Shown here piece by piece: positions 23,862-32,554 of a stretch of 64,000 nucleotides of DNA. Where the stretch lies: contig JOBE01000023.1 in NCBI GenBank assembly GCA_000717735.1, forward strand, positions 35,151 to 99,150. Reading direction: 5' to 3'. Source of the stretch: Streptomyces griseoluteus. GTDB taxonomy: Bacteria; Actinomycetota; Actinomycetes; Streptomycetales; Streptomycetaceae. Numbering within the stretch: the stretch's first letter is position 1; every line of letters starts with the position of its first letter. A model generated the notes under the pieces. That model had not been told where the DNA came from and did no database searches. It saw only the letters and a list, made by a program, of their open reading frames with translations. The translations under genes and the position numbers were made by a program.

Positions 23862-26227
23862 TCCGCGGTCTCGTGGGGATCGCGCTGCCGGGGCATGGCG
23901 GGCAGCAGCTGGTCGAGGAGGGCGGAGCGCCGGTGCGCGAAGGCCGGGTCGGCCTGGTAGTCGGAGTGGCCCAGGATCGGTTCCGGCAGCGGGTGTTCGC
24001 GGGTGCGGCCGTAGGCGACGGGGTCGGGAAGGACCGGGGCGTCGACGGCCGGCCTGCCGTCGTCGGCGGGGACCCTGACGGGTCCGCCGATGGGGTCGGT
24101 GGCGCGGTACAGGTTGCTCCAGCAGGAGACCGTACGGTTCAGGGCACGCAGCGCGTCGGGGCCGAAGTACGCGGGGAACCAGCGCCCGTAGAGCCGCTCC
24201 AGGGGTGAGCCGTACGTGAGGAGCGCGACGCGGCCCCGGGTGGCGGGCGGCAGCTGCCAGACGGCGGCGGCGGCGAGGACGCTGCCCTGGGAGTGCCCGG
24301 AGATGACGAGCCGGCCGCCGGTGCTCCGGGTCCAGGAGCTCATCCGCCAGGTCAGGTCGGGCACCGCCCGTTCGGCATAGCAGGGCGGGGCGAAGGGGTG
24401 GGCGGCGCGCGGCCAGAAGGTCCCGACGTCCCAGAGGATGCCGATGGTGCGGCGTGCGGAGGCGTCCTTGTAGGCGCGGCGGCCCCAGGTGACGAAGAGC
24501 AGGAAGCCGAAGCCGATCATCCAGGAGCCGAGGGCCTGGGTGGCGGAGGCGAGCGACGCGACGGCCGGGTGGGCGCCGTCGAAGGCCCGTCCGGGAACGT
24601 TTCCGCTGGCCCAGGCTCCGGCGACGGATGCGGCGCCGAGGAGCAGGGTGGCGCCGGAGACGACGCCGACGAGGACGGGCGCGGAGTCGGTGAGCGCCGC
24701 CCGCGCCCGGCCGGAGGCGATCTGTCCCGTACGGACCGGGTCGCCTTCGCCGGAGGTGTCGTAGTCGGCCTCGACCGTGGCGTGCAGCCGCCGGCCGGCG
24801 AGCACGGTCCGTACGGCGAGGAGGGCTGCGGGTGCGAGCAGCAGCAGGAGCAGGACGGGGATGACGGACGCCTGCCAGCTGAGCAGCACGGGCGGTGCGA
24901 TCGGGGGGCCGCCGTGGGCCGCGCCGGGACCGTCGAGCCAGTCGGCGACGCGCTGGGCCACTCCCCCGGACATGACGCCGGCGAGGGCGCAGGCGAGCAT
25001 GGCGACGGCGGGGCCGCCGAGTCCGCGCAGGGCCGTGCGCGGGTCCCGGCCGGGCCGCTGGAGCAGCAGGGCGACCACGCCGAGGGCGACGACCAGGCCG
25101 CCCTGGACGACGGTGAGGGTGCCGAAGGCCGCGTCGCCGGGGAGGGCGCCGCCGGACGTCCAGCCGGGGCGTGACCAGCCGGCGTAGAGGGCGGTGAGCA
25201 GGAGCAGGGCGAGCGAGGCGCCGGGCAGCCAGGAGACGAGGGCGCGTTCGAGGCTCAGGTCGAGGCGGCGTTCGCTGCGGCCGCGGCGGCAGACGACGAG
25301 GACGACGAGGACGAGGAAGGCGGCGACGGCGACCTGGAGGGCCGGTCCGATGACGGCGCCGGCGCCCGCGCCGGGGGCGGTGGCGTCGTGCCGTGCGGTG
25401 GCCGTGGCGAGGGCGGCGGCCACGGTGAGGAACCCGGCGGCGGTGTGCGCGGCTCTGAGGCGGGCGACGAGCCGGCGCCCGAACCAGAAGCCGGGGCGGC
25501 CGAGGGCGGGCCGGATGCCACCGGGGCCGGGGCCGCCCTCGCCCCGGTCCGCGCTCTCCGTGTCGGCGCCCGGCTCCGCCACGGGGGCGTCGTAGCCCGT
25601 GGGCGGGCGCTGGGCCTCGTACGCGCTCCAGGTCCGGTTCGACAGGTACCAGAGGAGACCGACGAGCGCGGTCGGGACCAGGGCGGCGAGGGCGAGCCGG
25701 CGACCGGGCAGGGACCACCAGCCGTCGCGCACCGGGGAGAGGAAGCCGAGCCAGGAGTACGTGTCGGCGCAGGCGGCGGTCCCCGCGCACTGCCAGGCCG
25801 TCAGGTCGAGCGCGACCTCGCAGGCCGCGGCGGTCAGGAGCACGGTGAGCGTGAGGGCGACGAGCCGGACGAGGACCCCGTACAGCCGGACGAGCCGCGG
25901 GCGGCCCTGGGCGGGCGGGCGCATCCAGTGCGCCAGGTTGGCGACCATGAACGGCAGGAGCAGCAGCCACAGGGCACGGGTGCCGTCGCCCGAGGTGAGG
26001 TTGGACCAGCAGTACGCCTCGGGGATCGGGCGGGCCGCGTACCGCTCGGGGTGGGCCTCGGCCTCGGTGTCCTCGGCACGCCGGTACACGGCGGCGGTGC
26101 GGTCGCCGGTGACCCGTACGGTCCTGGGGTCGTCGAGCACGTCCTGGGGGGTGGCTCCGCCGACTCCGTGGACGAGGAGTTCGAGCGCCGCGCCCCCGCT
26201 CTCCGGGGCGGGTGTGGCAGGGGACAC
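23831..26227 (-). CDS. Polytopic membrane protein with C-terminal serine hydrolase domain
   Basis: This 798-residue protein begins with [11 protein letters not shown], a hydrolase-like first strand and oxyanion turn. It then has about ten hydrophobic helices at residues about 75-590, and ends with a soluble domain holding [14 protein letters not shown], where the GHSQG serine lies near residue 645. An Asp (ATDPIGG) and His (GHSDY) are plausible triad partners. The pattern is an alpha/beta hydrolase split by a long membrane insertion. The substrate is unknown; lipid or ester cleavage at the membrane is possible. Its 3' end overlaps the end of the convergent AAA gene by 31 bases. Confidence 0.75.
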   Translation of the reverse strand: MSPATPAPESGGAALELLVHGVGGATPQDVLDDPRTVRVTGDRTAAVYRRAEDTEAEAHPERYAARPIPEAYCWSNLTSGDGTRALWLLLLPFMVANLAHWMRPPAQGRPRLVRLYGVLVRLVALTLTVLLTAAACEVALDLTAWQCAGTAACADTYSWLGFLSPVRDGWWSLPGRRLALAALVPTALVGLLWYLSNRTWSAYEAQRPPTGYDAPVAEPGADTESADRGEGGPGPGGIRPALGRPGFWFGRRLVARLRAAHTAAGFLTVAAALATATARHDATAPGAGAGAVIGPALQVAVAAFLVLVVLVVCRRGRSERRLDLSLERALVSWLPGASLALLLLTALYAGWSRPGWTSGGALPGDAAFGTLTVVQGGLVVALGVVALLLQRPGRDPRTALRGLGGPAVAMLACALAGVMSGGVAQRVADWLDGPGAAHGGPPIAPPVLLSWQASVIPVLLLLLLAPAALLAVRTVLAGRRLHATVEADYDTSGEGDPVRTGQIASGRARAALTDSAPVLVGVVSGATLLLGAASVAGAWASGNVPGRAFDGAHPAVASLASATQALGSWMIGFGFLLFVTWGRRAYKDASARRTIGILWDVGTFWPRAAHPFAPPCYAERAVPDLTWRMSSWTRSTGGRLVISGHSQGSVLAAAAVWQLPPATRGRVALLTYGSPLERLYGRWFPAYFGPDALRALNRTVSCWSNLYRATDPIGGPVRVPADDGRPAVDAPVLPDPVAYGRTREHPLPEPILGHSDYQADPAFAHRRSALLDQLLPAMPRQRDPHETADQGSSGRSSG

Positions 26228-26361
26228 TGAGGGGACTTCCTCTCAGGGTGGGAAGATGCGACGTCGGCATCAGGATCGCGGACGGTCGTGCCCCCGCGCA
26301 CCGTTCCTCACCGAATCCGACGACCATCCCCTTGTCTCCTGCGGAAGGACCGGCCCCGGCG

Positions 26362-27189
26362 GTGACTGACAACCAGAACCTCCTCGCGGAGCAGCGGCGT
26401 GCCCTGATCCTCGACGAGGTCCGGCGGCGCGGCGGTGTCCGGGTCAACGAACTGACCCGGCGCCTCAGCGTCTCGGACATGACGATCCGTCGCGACCTGG
26501 ACGCGCTGGCCCGCCAGGGCATGCTGGCGAAGGTGCACGGCGGAGCCGTTCCGGTGGTCGAGGCGAGCACCCACGAGCCGGGTTTCGCCGCCAAGTCGGT
26601 GCTCGAACCGAGCGCCAAGGACGACATCGCCCGGTCGGCGGCGGCCCTGGTCCCACCGGGCGCGGCGATCGCGCTGTCCGGCGGGACGACCACCTACGCC
26701 CTGGCCCGGCATCTGCTCGACGTGCCGGACCTGACGGTGGTGACGAACTCGGTGCGGGTCGCCGACGTGTTCCACGAGGACCGACTCGCGGGGGGCGGGG
26801 GCGAGTCGCGGCGCGGGGCGGCGACGGTCGTCCTGACGGGCGGAATGCGCACCCCGTCCGACGCGCTGGTGGGGCCTGTGGCGGACCGGGCGGTCCGCTC
26901 GCTCCACTTCGACCTGCTGTTCCTCGGGGTGCACGGCATCTCGGTGGAGGCGGGCCTCTCGACGCCGAACCTGGCGGAGGCGGAGACGAACGGCTGCCTG
27001 ATGCGTTCGGCGCGCCGGGTCGTGGTCGTCGCCGACCACACCAAGTGGGGGACGGTGGGCCTGAGTTCCTTCGCCGATCTGGACGAGGTGGACACCTGGG
27101 TGACGGACCGGGGCCTGCCCGAGGGCGTACGCGCCGAGGTCCTCGAACATCTCCCGGGGCTCGTGGTGGCGGGCGAGGAACAGGCGTGA
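26362..27189 (+). CDS. DeoR/GlpR-family transcriptional regulator
   Basis: This 275-residue repressor has an N-terminal winged helix (RRALILDEVRRRGGVRVNEL, LSVSDMTIRRDLDALARQG) and a sugar-phosphate isomerase-like ligand domain with LSGGTTTYALARHL, VVTNSV, VVLTGG and the late VVVADHTKWG segment. The family typically senses phosphorylated sugars. The GTG start at 26362 follows GGAAGGA; upstream codons in frame lack family similarity. It is divergent from the membrane hydrolase and overlaps the next SRPBCC gene by 4 bases, so the two are co-translated. Its target is unknown. Confidence 0.88.
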   Translation: MTDNQNLLAEQRRALILDEVRRRGGVRVNELTRRLSVSDMTIRRDLDALARQGMLAKVHGGAVPVVEASTHEPGFAAKSVLEPSAKDDIARSAAALVPPGAAIALSGGTTTYALARHLLDVPDLTVVTNSVRVADVFHEDRLAGGGGESRRGAATVVLTGGMRTPSDALVGPVADRAVRSLHFDLLFLGVHGISVEAGLSTPNLAEAETNGCLMRSARRVVVVADHTKWGTVGLSSFADLDEVDTWVTDRGLPEGVRAEVLEHLPGLVVAGEEQA

Positions 27190-27653
27190 GCCTCTTCCGG
27201 GTCGAGCGGCGGGTGCCGCTGGCGCCCGAGGAGGCGTGGCGGCGGCTGACGGACTGGCCGGCGCACGGCCGCCAGGTGCCGCTGACCCGGACGAGGGTGC
27301 TGACGCCCGGGCCGAACGGGGCAGGGACCCGGTTCACGGCCCGTACGGGCGTCGGCCCCCTGTCCTTCGACGACCCGATGGAGGTCGTGCGCTGGGAGCC
27401 CCCGGCGGCCGGCCGGCCGGGAACGTGCCGCCTGGAGAAGTCGGGCCGGGTGGTGCGGGGCTGGGCCCTGGTCGAGGTGTCGGAGACGCCCGGCGGCGGC
27501 TCCCGGGTGGTGTGGACGGAGGAGCTGACGGTACGGGGGGTGCCGGGGGCCTTCGATCCCGTACTGGCGCGCGCGGGGCGGCTGTTGTTCGGGCGGGCGG
27601 TGGACGGACTGCTGCGGGACCCCCGGGGCGGGCGGGGCCGTTCCGTCCGTTAG
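27186..27653 (+). CDS. SRPBCC-fold protein
   Basis: This 155-residue protein has the START/SRPBCC pattern: RVERRVPLAPEEAWRRLTDWPAHG at the start, beta strands with GTRFTARTG, RWEPP and GSRVVWTEELTV, and a long C-terminal helix. Such proteins bind hydrophobic ligands or act as cyclases/immunity-like factors. The GTG start overlaps the DeoR stop (GTGA), pointing to an operon. No catalytic residues can be assigned. Confidence 0.8.
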   Translation: MSLFRVERRVPLAPEEAWRRLTDWPAHGRQVPLTRTRVLTPGPNGAGTRFTARTGVGPLSFDDPMEVVRWEPPAAGRPGTCRLEKSGRVVRGWALVEVSETPGGGSRVVWTEELTVRGVPGAFDPVLARAGRLLFGRAVDGLLRDPRGGRGRSVR

Positions 27654-27676
27654 GTCCCTGCCGACCCCTGTGCTGT

Positions 27677-27689
27677 TGACATCCTGTCA
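27677..27689. promoter_or_regulatory. TGACA-TCC-TGTCA inverted repeat
   Basis: A perfect 5-bp inverted repeat with 3-base centre lies between two SRPBCC genes. TTGACA at 27676-27681 could also be a -35 box, but no -10 lies at a normal spacing. An operator role is only a suggestion. Confidence 0.3.
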
Positions 27690-27731
27690 GCTAGGGTGCT
27701 CTTTCGCTTCCGTCCAGGGGAGGTACGGTCC

Positions 27732-28232
27732 ATGGCACGCCGACTGAGGCCGGTGGAGCTCGACTTCACCGCATCCGCGCCCGTCCGTCTGGTCTTCACC
27801 GCGACCCTCGCGGCGCCGCCCGCGGCCGTCTACCGGTCGCTCGCCGTGGAGGTGGGAAGCATGCCCGCCTGGTTCACCTCCGTGGCCTCCGCCGTCCCGA
27901 ACGGTGACGGGGCGGGCCGGACCGTCCGTCTGCGGGGCGGGATCCTCTTCGAGGAGACGATCCTCGCCTCCGAGCCCGACGTCCGGTACGCCTACCGGGT
28001 GGACGCCACGAACGCCCCCGGGGTCACGGCCCTCGCGGAGGAGTGGTCCCTCTCCCCCACCGGGAAGGGCACCCGGCTGCGGTGGACCATGGCGGCCGAC
28101 GGCGCGGCCCCGTTCCGGATCGGGCTGCGCCTCGCGGGCCCGGGCGTGGGGATGTCGTTCCGGGACGCCGCGCGGCGGCTCGACCGGCGGCTCACTCCGG
28201 CCAGGCCCCGGACGCCAGGAACCGTTCGATAG
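27732..28232 (+). CDS. SRPBCC-fold protein (polyketide cyclase/dehydrase-like)
   Basis: This 166-residue protein starts [12 protein letters not shown] and has the family pattern [31 protein letters not shown], then strands with [28 protein letters not shown] and [12 protein letters not shown], and a C-terminal helix. It resembles the upstream SRPBCC gene in fold but is not a close copy. ATG 27732 follows GGGGAGG at a good distance. Its last 41 bases overlap the end of the convergent cysteine desulfhydrase gene. Confidence 0.78.
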   Translation: MARRLRPVELDFTASAPVRLVFTATLAAPPAAVYRSLAVEVGSMPAWFTSVASAVPNGDGAGRTVRLRGGILFEETILASEPDVRYAYRVDATNAPGVTALAEEWSLSPTGKGTRLRWTMAADGAAPFRIGLRLAGPGVGMSFRDAARRLDRRLTPARPRTPGTVR

Positions 28233-29325
28233 CGGCGCTGTAGGGGGCGATGTCGAGCCCCTGGGCGGCCAGCCAGTCGTCGGAGTAGTACTTGTCCAGG
28301 TACCGCTCGCCGGGGTCGCAGATCAGGGTGACGATGCTGCCGGTCCGCTCGTGGGCGACCATCTCGGCCACGATCTTGAAGGCGCTCCACAGGCCGGTGC
28401 CGGTGGAGCCGCCCGCCTTGCGGCCGATCCCGGTCTCCAGGGCGCGGACGGCGGCGACGCTCGCCGCGTCGGGCACCTTCATCATGCGGTCGACGGCGCC
28501 GGGCACGAAGCTCGGCTCCATGCGGGGGCGGCCGATTCCCTCGATGCGCGAACCGCAGTCCGCGGTGGCGTTCGGGTCGTCGTGCGTCCAGCCGTCGAAG
28601 AAACAGGAGTTCTCCGGGTCGGCGACACAGATGCGGGTGTCGTGCTGCATGTAGTGCACGTACCGGGCGATGGTCGCCGACGTGCCGCCGGTGCCGGCGG
28701 TGGCCACGATCCACGCGGGCTCCGGATAGCGCTCCAGCTTCAGCTGCTGGTACATCGACTCGGCGATGTTGTTGTTGCCGCGCCAGTCGGTGGCCCGCTC
28801 CGCGTACGTGAACTGGTCCATGTAGTGGCCGCCGGTGCGCTCGGCGAGGGCCGCGGCCTCCTCGTACATCGTGCGCGAGTCCTCGACGAAGTGGCACTGC
28901 CCGCCGTGGAACTCGATGAGCCGGCACTTCTCGGGGCTGGTCGTCCGGGGCATGACGGCGATGAACGGCACGCCGATGAGCTTGGCGAAGTAGGCCTCGG
29001 AGACGGCCGTCGAGCCGCTGGAGGCCTCGATGACGGGCTTCCCCGGCCGCACCCAGCCGTTGCACAGCGCGTACAGGAAGAGGGAGCGGGCGAGGCGGTG
29101 CTTGAGGCTGCCGGTGGGGTGGGTGGACTCGTCCTTCAGGTAGAGGTCGATGCCCCACTTCTCGGGGAGCGGGAAGCGCAGCAGATGCGTGTCGGCCGAG
29201 CGGTTGGCGTCGGCCTGGACCTTGCGGACGGCCTCCTTGAGCCACGACCGGTACGCGGGATCGCTGCGGTCGACGTCGACGGTCACCGCCGCGGCGTTCT
29301 CCGCGATGTTCTCCGTGGTGCTCAT
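28192..29325 (-). CDS. cds1: PLP-dependent cysteine desulfhydrase, Cds1-like
   Basis: This 377-residue protein of the cysteine synthase (beta family) fold has the PLP lysine in [14 protein letters not shown], the substrate loop [11 protein letters not shown] and the phosphate-binding glycine loop [14 protein letters not shown]. The sequence resembles the actinobacterial Cds1 group, which breaks L-cysteine into H2S, pyruvate and ammonia and acts in sulfur and redox balance. The distinctive [26 protein letters not shown] part (shortened here) contains two cysteines. The start follows AGGAGAGGC. It is divergent from a small unknown gene. A cysteine synthase role is less likely. Confidence 0.85.
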   Translation of the reverse strand: MSTTENIAENAAAVTVDVDRSDPAYRSWLKEAVRKVQADANRSADTHLLRFPLPEKWGIDLYLKDESTHPTGSLKHRLARSLFLYALCNGWVRPGKPVIEASSGSTAVSEAYFAKLIGVPFIAVMPRTTSPEKCRLIEFHGGQCHFVEDSRTMYEEAAALAERTGGHYMDQFTYAERATDWRGNNNIAESMYQQLKLERYPEPAWIVATAGTGGTSATIARYVHYMQHDTRICVADPENSCFFDGWTHDDPNATADCGSRIEGIGRPRMEPSFVPGAVDRMMKVPDAASVAAVRALETGIGRKAGGSTGTGLWSAFKIVAEMVAHERTGSIVTLICDPGERYLDKYYSDDWLAAQGLDIAPYSAAIERFLASGAWPE

Positions 29326-29499
29326 CCGTGCCTCTCCTCGATCGCTGCCACTCGCCCCCCGCCGCCGACAATACCCCTCTCACCTGGGCAAACGTTTCCT
29401 TTGACTCTCCATAGGGATGACTTGAGGGAGGGCCACTGGTGCGGGCGGGAGCGGCCCGGCACACTGGGAACGACAACCGGGTGAAAGGGGCGGATCGGC

Positions 29500-29841
29500 A
29501 TGTCAGAACCCGAGTTCAGCGCCAGGGGCGTACGGATCGCCCGCTGGCCGCGTTCACTGACGCGTGCGGGCGAGGTGCGCATCGAGGACGGCCGGCTCGC
29601 CCTCCTCACGAGTTACGGCAGCGAGATCGACAGCGCGCCCGTGGAGAAGGTCCGGGCGGGGCGGCCGTGGTTCGCGAAGTCCGACGAGACGGTCGCGACC
29701 GTGAACGGCACCCGCTACCGGCTGACCCTGCACCGGGACGAGCGCGGCGGCGGCTCCGGTGGCGGTGAGGCCGGTGGCGGTGAGGCGGAGGAGTCCGGCC
29801 GCTTCCTCGCGGCACTGAAGCGGGCCGCCAAGCGGCGCTGA
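29500..29841 (+). CDS. Conserved small protein, function unknown
   Basis: This 113-residue soluble protein has beta-rich sequence (GVRIARWPRSLTRAGEVRIED, RLALLTSYGSEIDSAPVE), a Gly/Glu linker at about residues 82-97 (GGGSGGGEAGGGEAEE) and a basic C-terminus LKRAAKRR. The start follows GAAAGGGG. It may be a PH-like or single beta-domain protein, and I do not recognise the family. Confidence 0.65.
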   Translation: MSEPEFSARGVRIARWPRSLTRAGEVRIEDGRLALLTSYGSEIDSAPVEKVRAGRPWFAKSDETVATVNGTRYRLTLHRDERGGGSGGGEAGGGEAEESGRFLAALKRAAKRR

Positions 29842-29895
29842 GAGCGTCTGACGGGCGGCGCCGGAGATGCCGTCGTCGCCGTGAGTTGCGGGTCG

Positions 29896-29948
29896 GTCAC
29901 CACTGGTTCACTCTGGAATCACCTCACCGAGGGTTTACCGGTGGTGAC
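29896..29948. promoter_or_regulatory. Inverted repeat upstream of ATP-binding protein gene
   Basis: GTCACCACTGGT (29896-29907) and ACCGGTGGTGAC (29937-29948) match at 11 of 12 positions around a 29-base spacer, about 85 bases before the GTG start. It may be a terminator for the 29500 gene or an operator. Confidence 0.4.
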
Positions 29949-30034
29949 ATCTCGTTTCAGGTCGCCACCCTGCTGTACCGCATGTGAGATCCGAACCTTC
30001 GTCTTCTTCCGGACTACTTCGGGGAGTCGCAGCC

Positions 30035-30727
30035 GTGATCAGCGAGCCGAGCAGGTACTACGCGGTGGAGCTTCATGCCCTGCCGTCGCGGATCGGACAG
30101 GTCCGCAGGATTGTCTCCGCGCATCTCCGTCATTGGCACGTCGACGCTCTGATCGACCACGCCGTGCTCGGAGTCACCGAGCTACTCACCAACGTCCACC
30201 GGCACGCGCAGCCGGACAAGCGGTGCACCGTCGAGATCGAGCTGCTGCTCGACCGCCTCACGGTCTCCGTCCGGGACCACGACCCCCGCATACCGGAGGC
30301 CGGCCGCCCGGACCCGGAGGACGTGTGCGAGGGCCTCGATCCGCTCGACGCGTACGACGTACTCGCCACCTCCGGCCGCGGCCTCGCCATCGTCGGCGCG
30401 GTCAGCGAGAGTTGGGGCGTGCGGCCCTGCGGGGCCGACGGGAAGGTGGTGTGGTTCACCCTCTCGGCGCCGCCGTCGGCCCTGCCGGTCATGACCCGCG
30501 GGCAGGCGGTCCACGGCTCCACGACCGAGGGCCCGTTCCTCGGGAACGGACGGTTCCCGGGCGTTCCGCTCAGCATCCCGGCCGACCCGGTTCTCACCCC
30601 GGACCCCGTCCTCGCGCCCGACCCGGTCCTGGCGCCCGTGACCGCCGCGACGGCCGTCGCCCCGGTCCGCCGGATCCCGGCGGACCGGGTCCCGGTGGAC
30701 CGGGTGCTCGCGGGTCGCACGGGCTGA
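30035..30727 (+). CDS. ATP-binding (HATPase, anti-sigma RsbW-like) regulatory protein
   Basis: This 230-residue protein has a GHKL ATPase fold: N-box VTELLTNVHRHA, G1-like VRDHDPRIP and G2-like SGRGLAIVGAV. Streptomycetes carry dozens of these RsbW-like kinases, which bind anti-sigma-factor antagonists or sigma factors. The C-terminal 80 residues are a Pro/Val-rich tail with short repeats (DPVLTPDPVLAPDPVLAP), probably disordered. GTG 30035 follows GGGGAG by 8 bases; the in-frame upstream ATG at 29984 lacks support. No partner gene is adjacent. Confidence 0.82.
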   Translation: MISEPSRYYAVELHALPSRIGQVRRIVSAHLRHWHVDALIDHAVLGVTELLTNVHRHAQPDKRCTVEIELLLDRLTVSVRDHDPRIPEAGRPDPEDVCEGLDPLDAYDVLATSGRGLAIVGAVSESWGVRPCGADGKVVWFTLSAPPSALPVMTRGQAVHGSTTEGPFLGNGRFPGVPLSIPADPVLTPDPVLAPDPVLAPVTAATAVAPVRRIPADRVPVDRVLAGRTG

Positions 30728-30735
30728 CCCGGCCG

Positions 30736-30760
30736 CCCCGCCGTCCCGGCGGAGGCGGGG
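30736..30760. terminator. Hairpin between convergent genes
   Basis: CCCCGCC (30736-30742) pairs with GGCGGGG (30754-30760) across 11 bases between the stops of the ATP-binding and SHOCT genes. Confidence 0.45.
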
Positions 30761-30761
30761 G

Positions 30762-31067
30762 TCACCCCCGGCGGCCCTTGGCCCGCGCGGCGCGGCCGAA
30801 CTGCTCCTCGAGCACGGTGAGCCGGCGCCAGTACTCGTCCTCGTCGATCTCGCCCGCGGCGAAGCGGCGCCCGAGCAGGGCGATCGGCGAGTTCTCGTCG
30901 GGACCGCCGCCGAAGCCCGGACGACCGTCGCGGCCCGGGAGGAAGCCGCCTCCGCGGCGCCATCCGGCCCGGCGGGCGACGGTGACGATCCCGACGACGA
31001 CGGCCGCCCAGACGAGGGGGAAGAGAAGGACCCACGGGCCGGGGCCCGCGTGGGCGAGGGTGTTCAT
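30762..31067 (-). CDS. Small SHOCT-domain membrane protein
   Basis: This 101-residue protein has one N-terminal membrane helix (GPWVLLFPLVWAAVVVGIVTVA), a Gly/Arg-rich linker and a SHOCT motif at the end (PIALLGRRFAAGEIDEDEYWRRLTVL). SHOCT segments are short oligomerisation motifs of unknown specific role. The start may be ATG 31067 or the GTG directly before it at 31070; GAGGAG precedes both. Confidence 0.75.
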   Translation of the reverse strand: MNTLAHAGPGPWVLLFPLVWAAVVVGIVTVARRAGWRRGGGFLPGRDGRPGFGGGPDENSPIALLGRRFAAGEIDEDEYWRRLTVLEEQFGRAARAKGRRG

Positions 31068-31230
31068 CACGATTCAGCTCCTCGTTGCGCGCTGTGGTGG
31101 TGTCCGTGGTCCGAGCCTCGCCCGGGGAAGGGGTCCGGGGCGTCGTACGGGCAGCGGCTTCTCGCGTACGACAGGGGGAGTACGGGGGTCCGGCGGAGGT
31201 CTTCTCCCTCCCGGCCGAGCCCTTCTCTTC

Positions 31231-31250
31231 TGTACCTACTGGTATGTACA
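31231..31250. promoter_or_regulatory. Operator of the TetR gene, overlapping its promoter
   Basis: TGTACCTACTGGTATGTACA is a near-perfect 20-base palindrome, flanked by C and G that extend it to 22. TACAGT (31247-31252), a likely -10, overlaps it and lies 6 bases before ATG 31259, so transcripts are probably leaderless and autorepressed. Confidence 0.65.
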
Positions 31251-31258
31251 GTGCGGTC

Positions 31259-31852
31259 ATGAGCATGAGCACCCCCGAGCGGCTGATCGAGGCGACCCGC
31301 GAGCTGTTGTGGGAGCGGGGCTACGTCGGCACCAGCCCCAAGGCCGTCCAGCAGTCGGCGGGAGCGGGCCAGGGCAGCATGTACCACCACTTCGCCGGCA
31401 AGCAGGAACTGGCGCTCGCGGCGATCCGCCGTACCGCCGACGAGCTGGGGGCGGCGGCCGAAGCCGTCCTGGGCGGCGAGGGTTCGGCGCACGCCCGGAT
31501 CGAGGCCTATCTGCTGCGCGAGCGGGACGTCCTGCGGGGCTGCCCTGTGGGGCGGCTGACGATGGACCCCGAGGTCATCGCCGATCCCGCGCTCCGCGCC
31601 CCGGTCGACGAGGCTCTCGGCCGGCTGCGCGCCCGGCTGGCCGGGGTCGTCCAGGAGGGCCTGGACCGGGGCGAGTTCAGCGGCGCCCTCGATCCGGAGG
31701 AGATCGCGGCGGCGGCGGTGGCGACCGTACAGGGCGGATACGTGCTGGCCCGCGCGACGGGCTCACGGGCGCCGTTCGACAGTGCGGTACGCGGTCTGCT
31801 CACCCTGCTCGGCCCGCGTGCCGCCGTCGCCGCCACAGCCGCAGTCGTCTAG
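31259..31852 (+). CDS. TetR-family transcriptional regulator
   Basis: This 197-residue repressor has an N-terminal helix-turn-helix, RLIEATRELLWERGYVGTSP with KAVQQSAGAGQGSMYHHFAGK, of the GxGS-YHHF type common in YxaF/LmrA-like TetR proteins. The ligand domain contains CPVGRLTMDPEV. Its own operator overlaps the start region, and the DUF4865 gene follows 17 bases after the stop, so the pair forms one transcript. The inducer is unknown. Confidence 0.88.
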   Translation: MSMSTPERLIEATRELLWERGYVGTSPKAVQQSAGAGQGSMYHHFAGKQELALAAIRRTADELGAAAEAVLGGEGSAHARIEAYLLRERDVLRGCPVGRLTMDPEVIADPALRAPVDEALGRLRARLAGVVQEGLDRGEFSGALDPEEIAAAAVATVQGGYVLARATGSRAPFDSAVRGLLTLLGPRAAVAATAAVV

Positions 31853-31869
31853 GAACGGAGCATCTTCGC

Positions 31870-32454
31870 GTGCACGCGATGCAGTACGAGATCACCCTCC
31901 CCGCCGACTACGACATGGGGATCATCCGCGAGCGGGTCGCGACGAAGGGCCATCTGCTCGACTCCTTCCCGGGGCTCGGCCTGAAGGCCTATCTGGTCCG
32001 GGAGCGGGAGGCCGGTTCACCGGTGAACCAGTACGCGCCGTTCTACCTGTGGGGCACTCCGGAGGGCATGAACTCCTTCCTCTGGGGCCCCGGCTTCCAG
32101 GGCATCGTGCGCGACTTCGGCCGGCCCGTGGTGCAGCACTGGCCGGGCCTGTCGTACGCGGAGGGGCCCGCGGCCGCGTCGGCTCCGGGCACCGCGACGC
32201 GTCGCAGGACCCCGCTCGGGGAGGGGGTGCCGCCGGGCGACGCCGTGGCGGACGCGGTGGCCTGGCACGCGCGCGCGGCCCGGCGGGACGGGGTGGTGGC
32301 CTCCGCCCTCGCGGTGGATCCGCGCCACTGGGAACTGCTCGCCTTCACCCTGTGGGCGGGCACGGAAGCGCCCACCGACGAGGGCGAGCGCTTCCGGGTT
32401 CTGCACCTCTCGGCGCCTGGGCGGGCGGGGCTCGGCGCGGGGCGGCAGTGGTGA
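31870..32454 (+). CDS. DUF4865-like protein
   Basis: This protein of 194 residues begins M-HAMQYEITLPADYDMGIIRERVA and contains GLKAYLVRERE, NQYAPFYLWGTPEGMNSFLWG and QHWPGLSYAEGPA. This matches the DUF4865 family, ferredoxin-like monooxygenase-style small proteins usually encoded beside a TetR regulator. GTG 31870 is favoured by GGAG 9 bases upstream; ATG 31879 is the alternative. A role in detoxification or hydroxylation is only inferred from genomic habit. Confidence 0.75.
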   Translation: MHAMQYEITLPADYDMGIIRERVATKGHLLDSFPGLGLKAYLVREREAGSPVNQYAPFYLWGTPEGMNSFLWGPGFQGIVRDFGRPVVQHWPGLSYAEGPAAASAPGTATRRRTPLGEGVPPGDAVADAVAWHARAARRDGVVASALAVDPRHWELLAFTLWAGTEAPTDEGERFRVLHLSAPGRAGLGAGRQW

Positions 32455-32491
32455 GCCGGACCGCGGCCGTCAGCCCTGCGCGGATTCGTAG

Positions 32492-32536
32492 TCGTCTTGT
32501 GTATTCGTCTTTTGTGGTCGTCTGTTGTGGTCGTCG
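32492..32536. repeat. 13-bp direct repeats in a convergent gap
   Basis: TCGTCTTGTGTAT, TCGTCTTTTGTGG and TCGTCTGTTGTGG follow one another at 32492, 32505 and 32518, with a fourth partial copy TCGTCGG. The block is T/G-rich on the top strand and lies between convergent genes, where no classic hairpin terminator is visible. Confidence 0.6.
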
Positions 32537-32554
32537 GCTCCGCGCGGCCCGTTT

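Noticed and set aside
21375..26693. A 1772-codon open frame on the reverse strand
   Set aside because: It runs antisense to the beta-helix-AAA gene and is out of frame with the real reverse gene at 23831-26227; its Arg/Pro/His-rich composition is typical of GC-driven shadows.
27676..27704. Consensus promoter TTGACA...TAGGGT before the second SRPBCC gene
   Set aside because: The spacer is only about 10 bases, too short for a sigma-70 promoter, so only the palindrome was kept.
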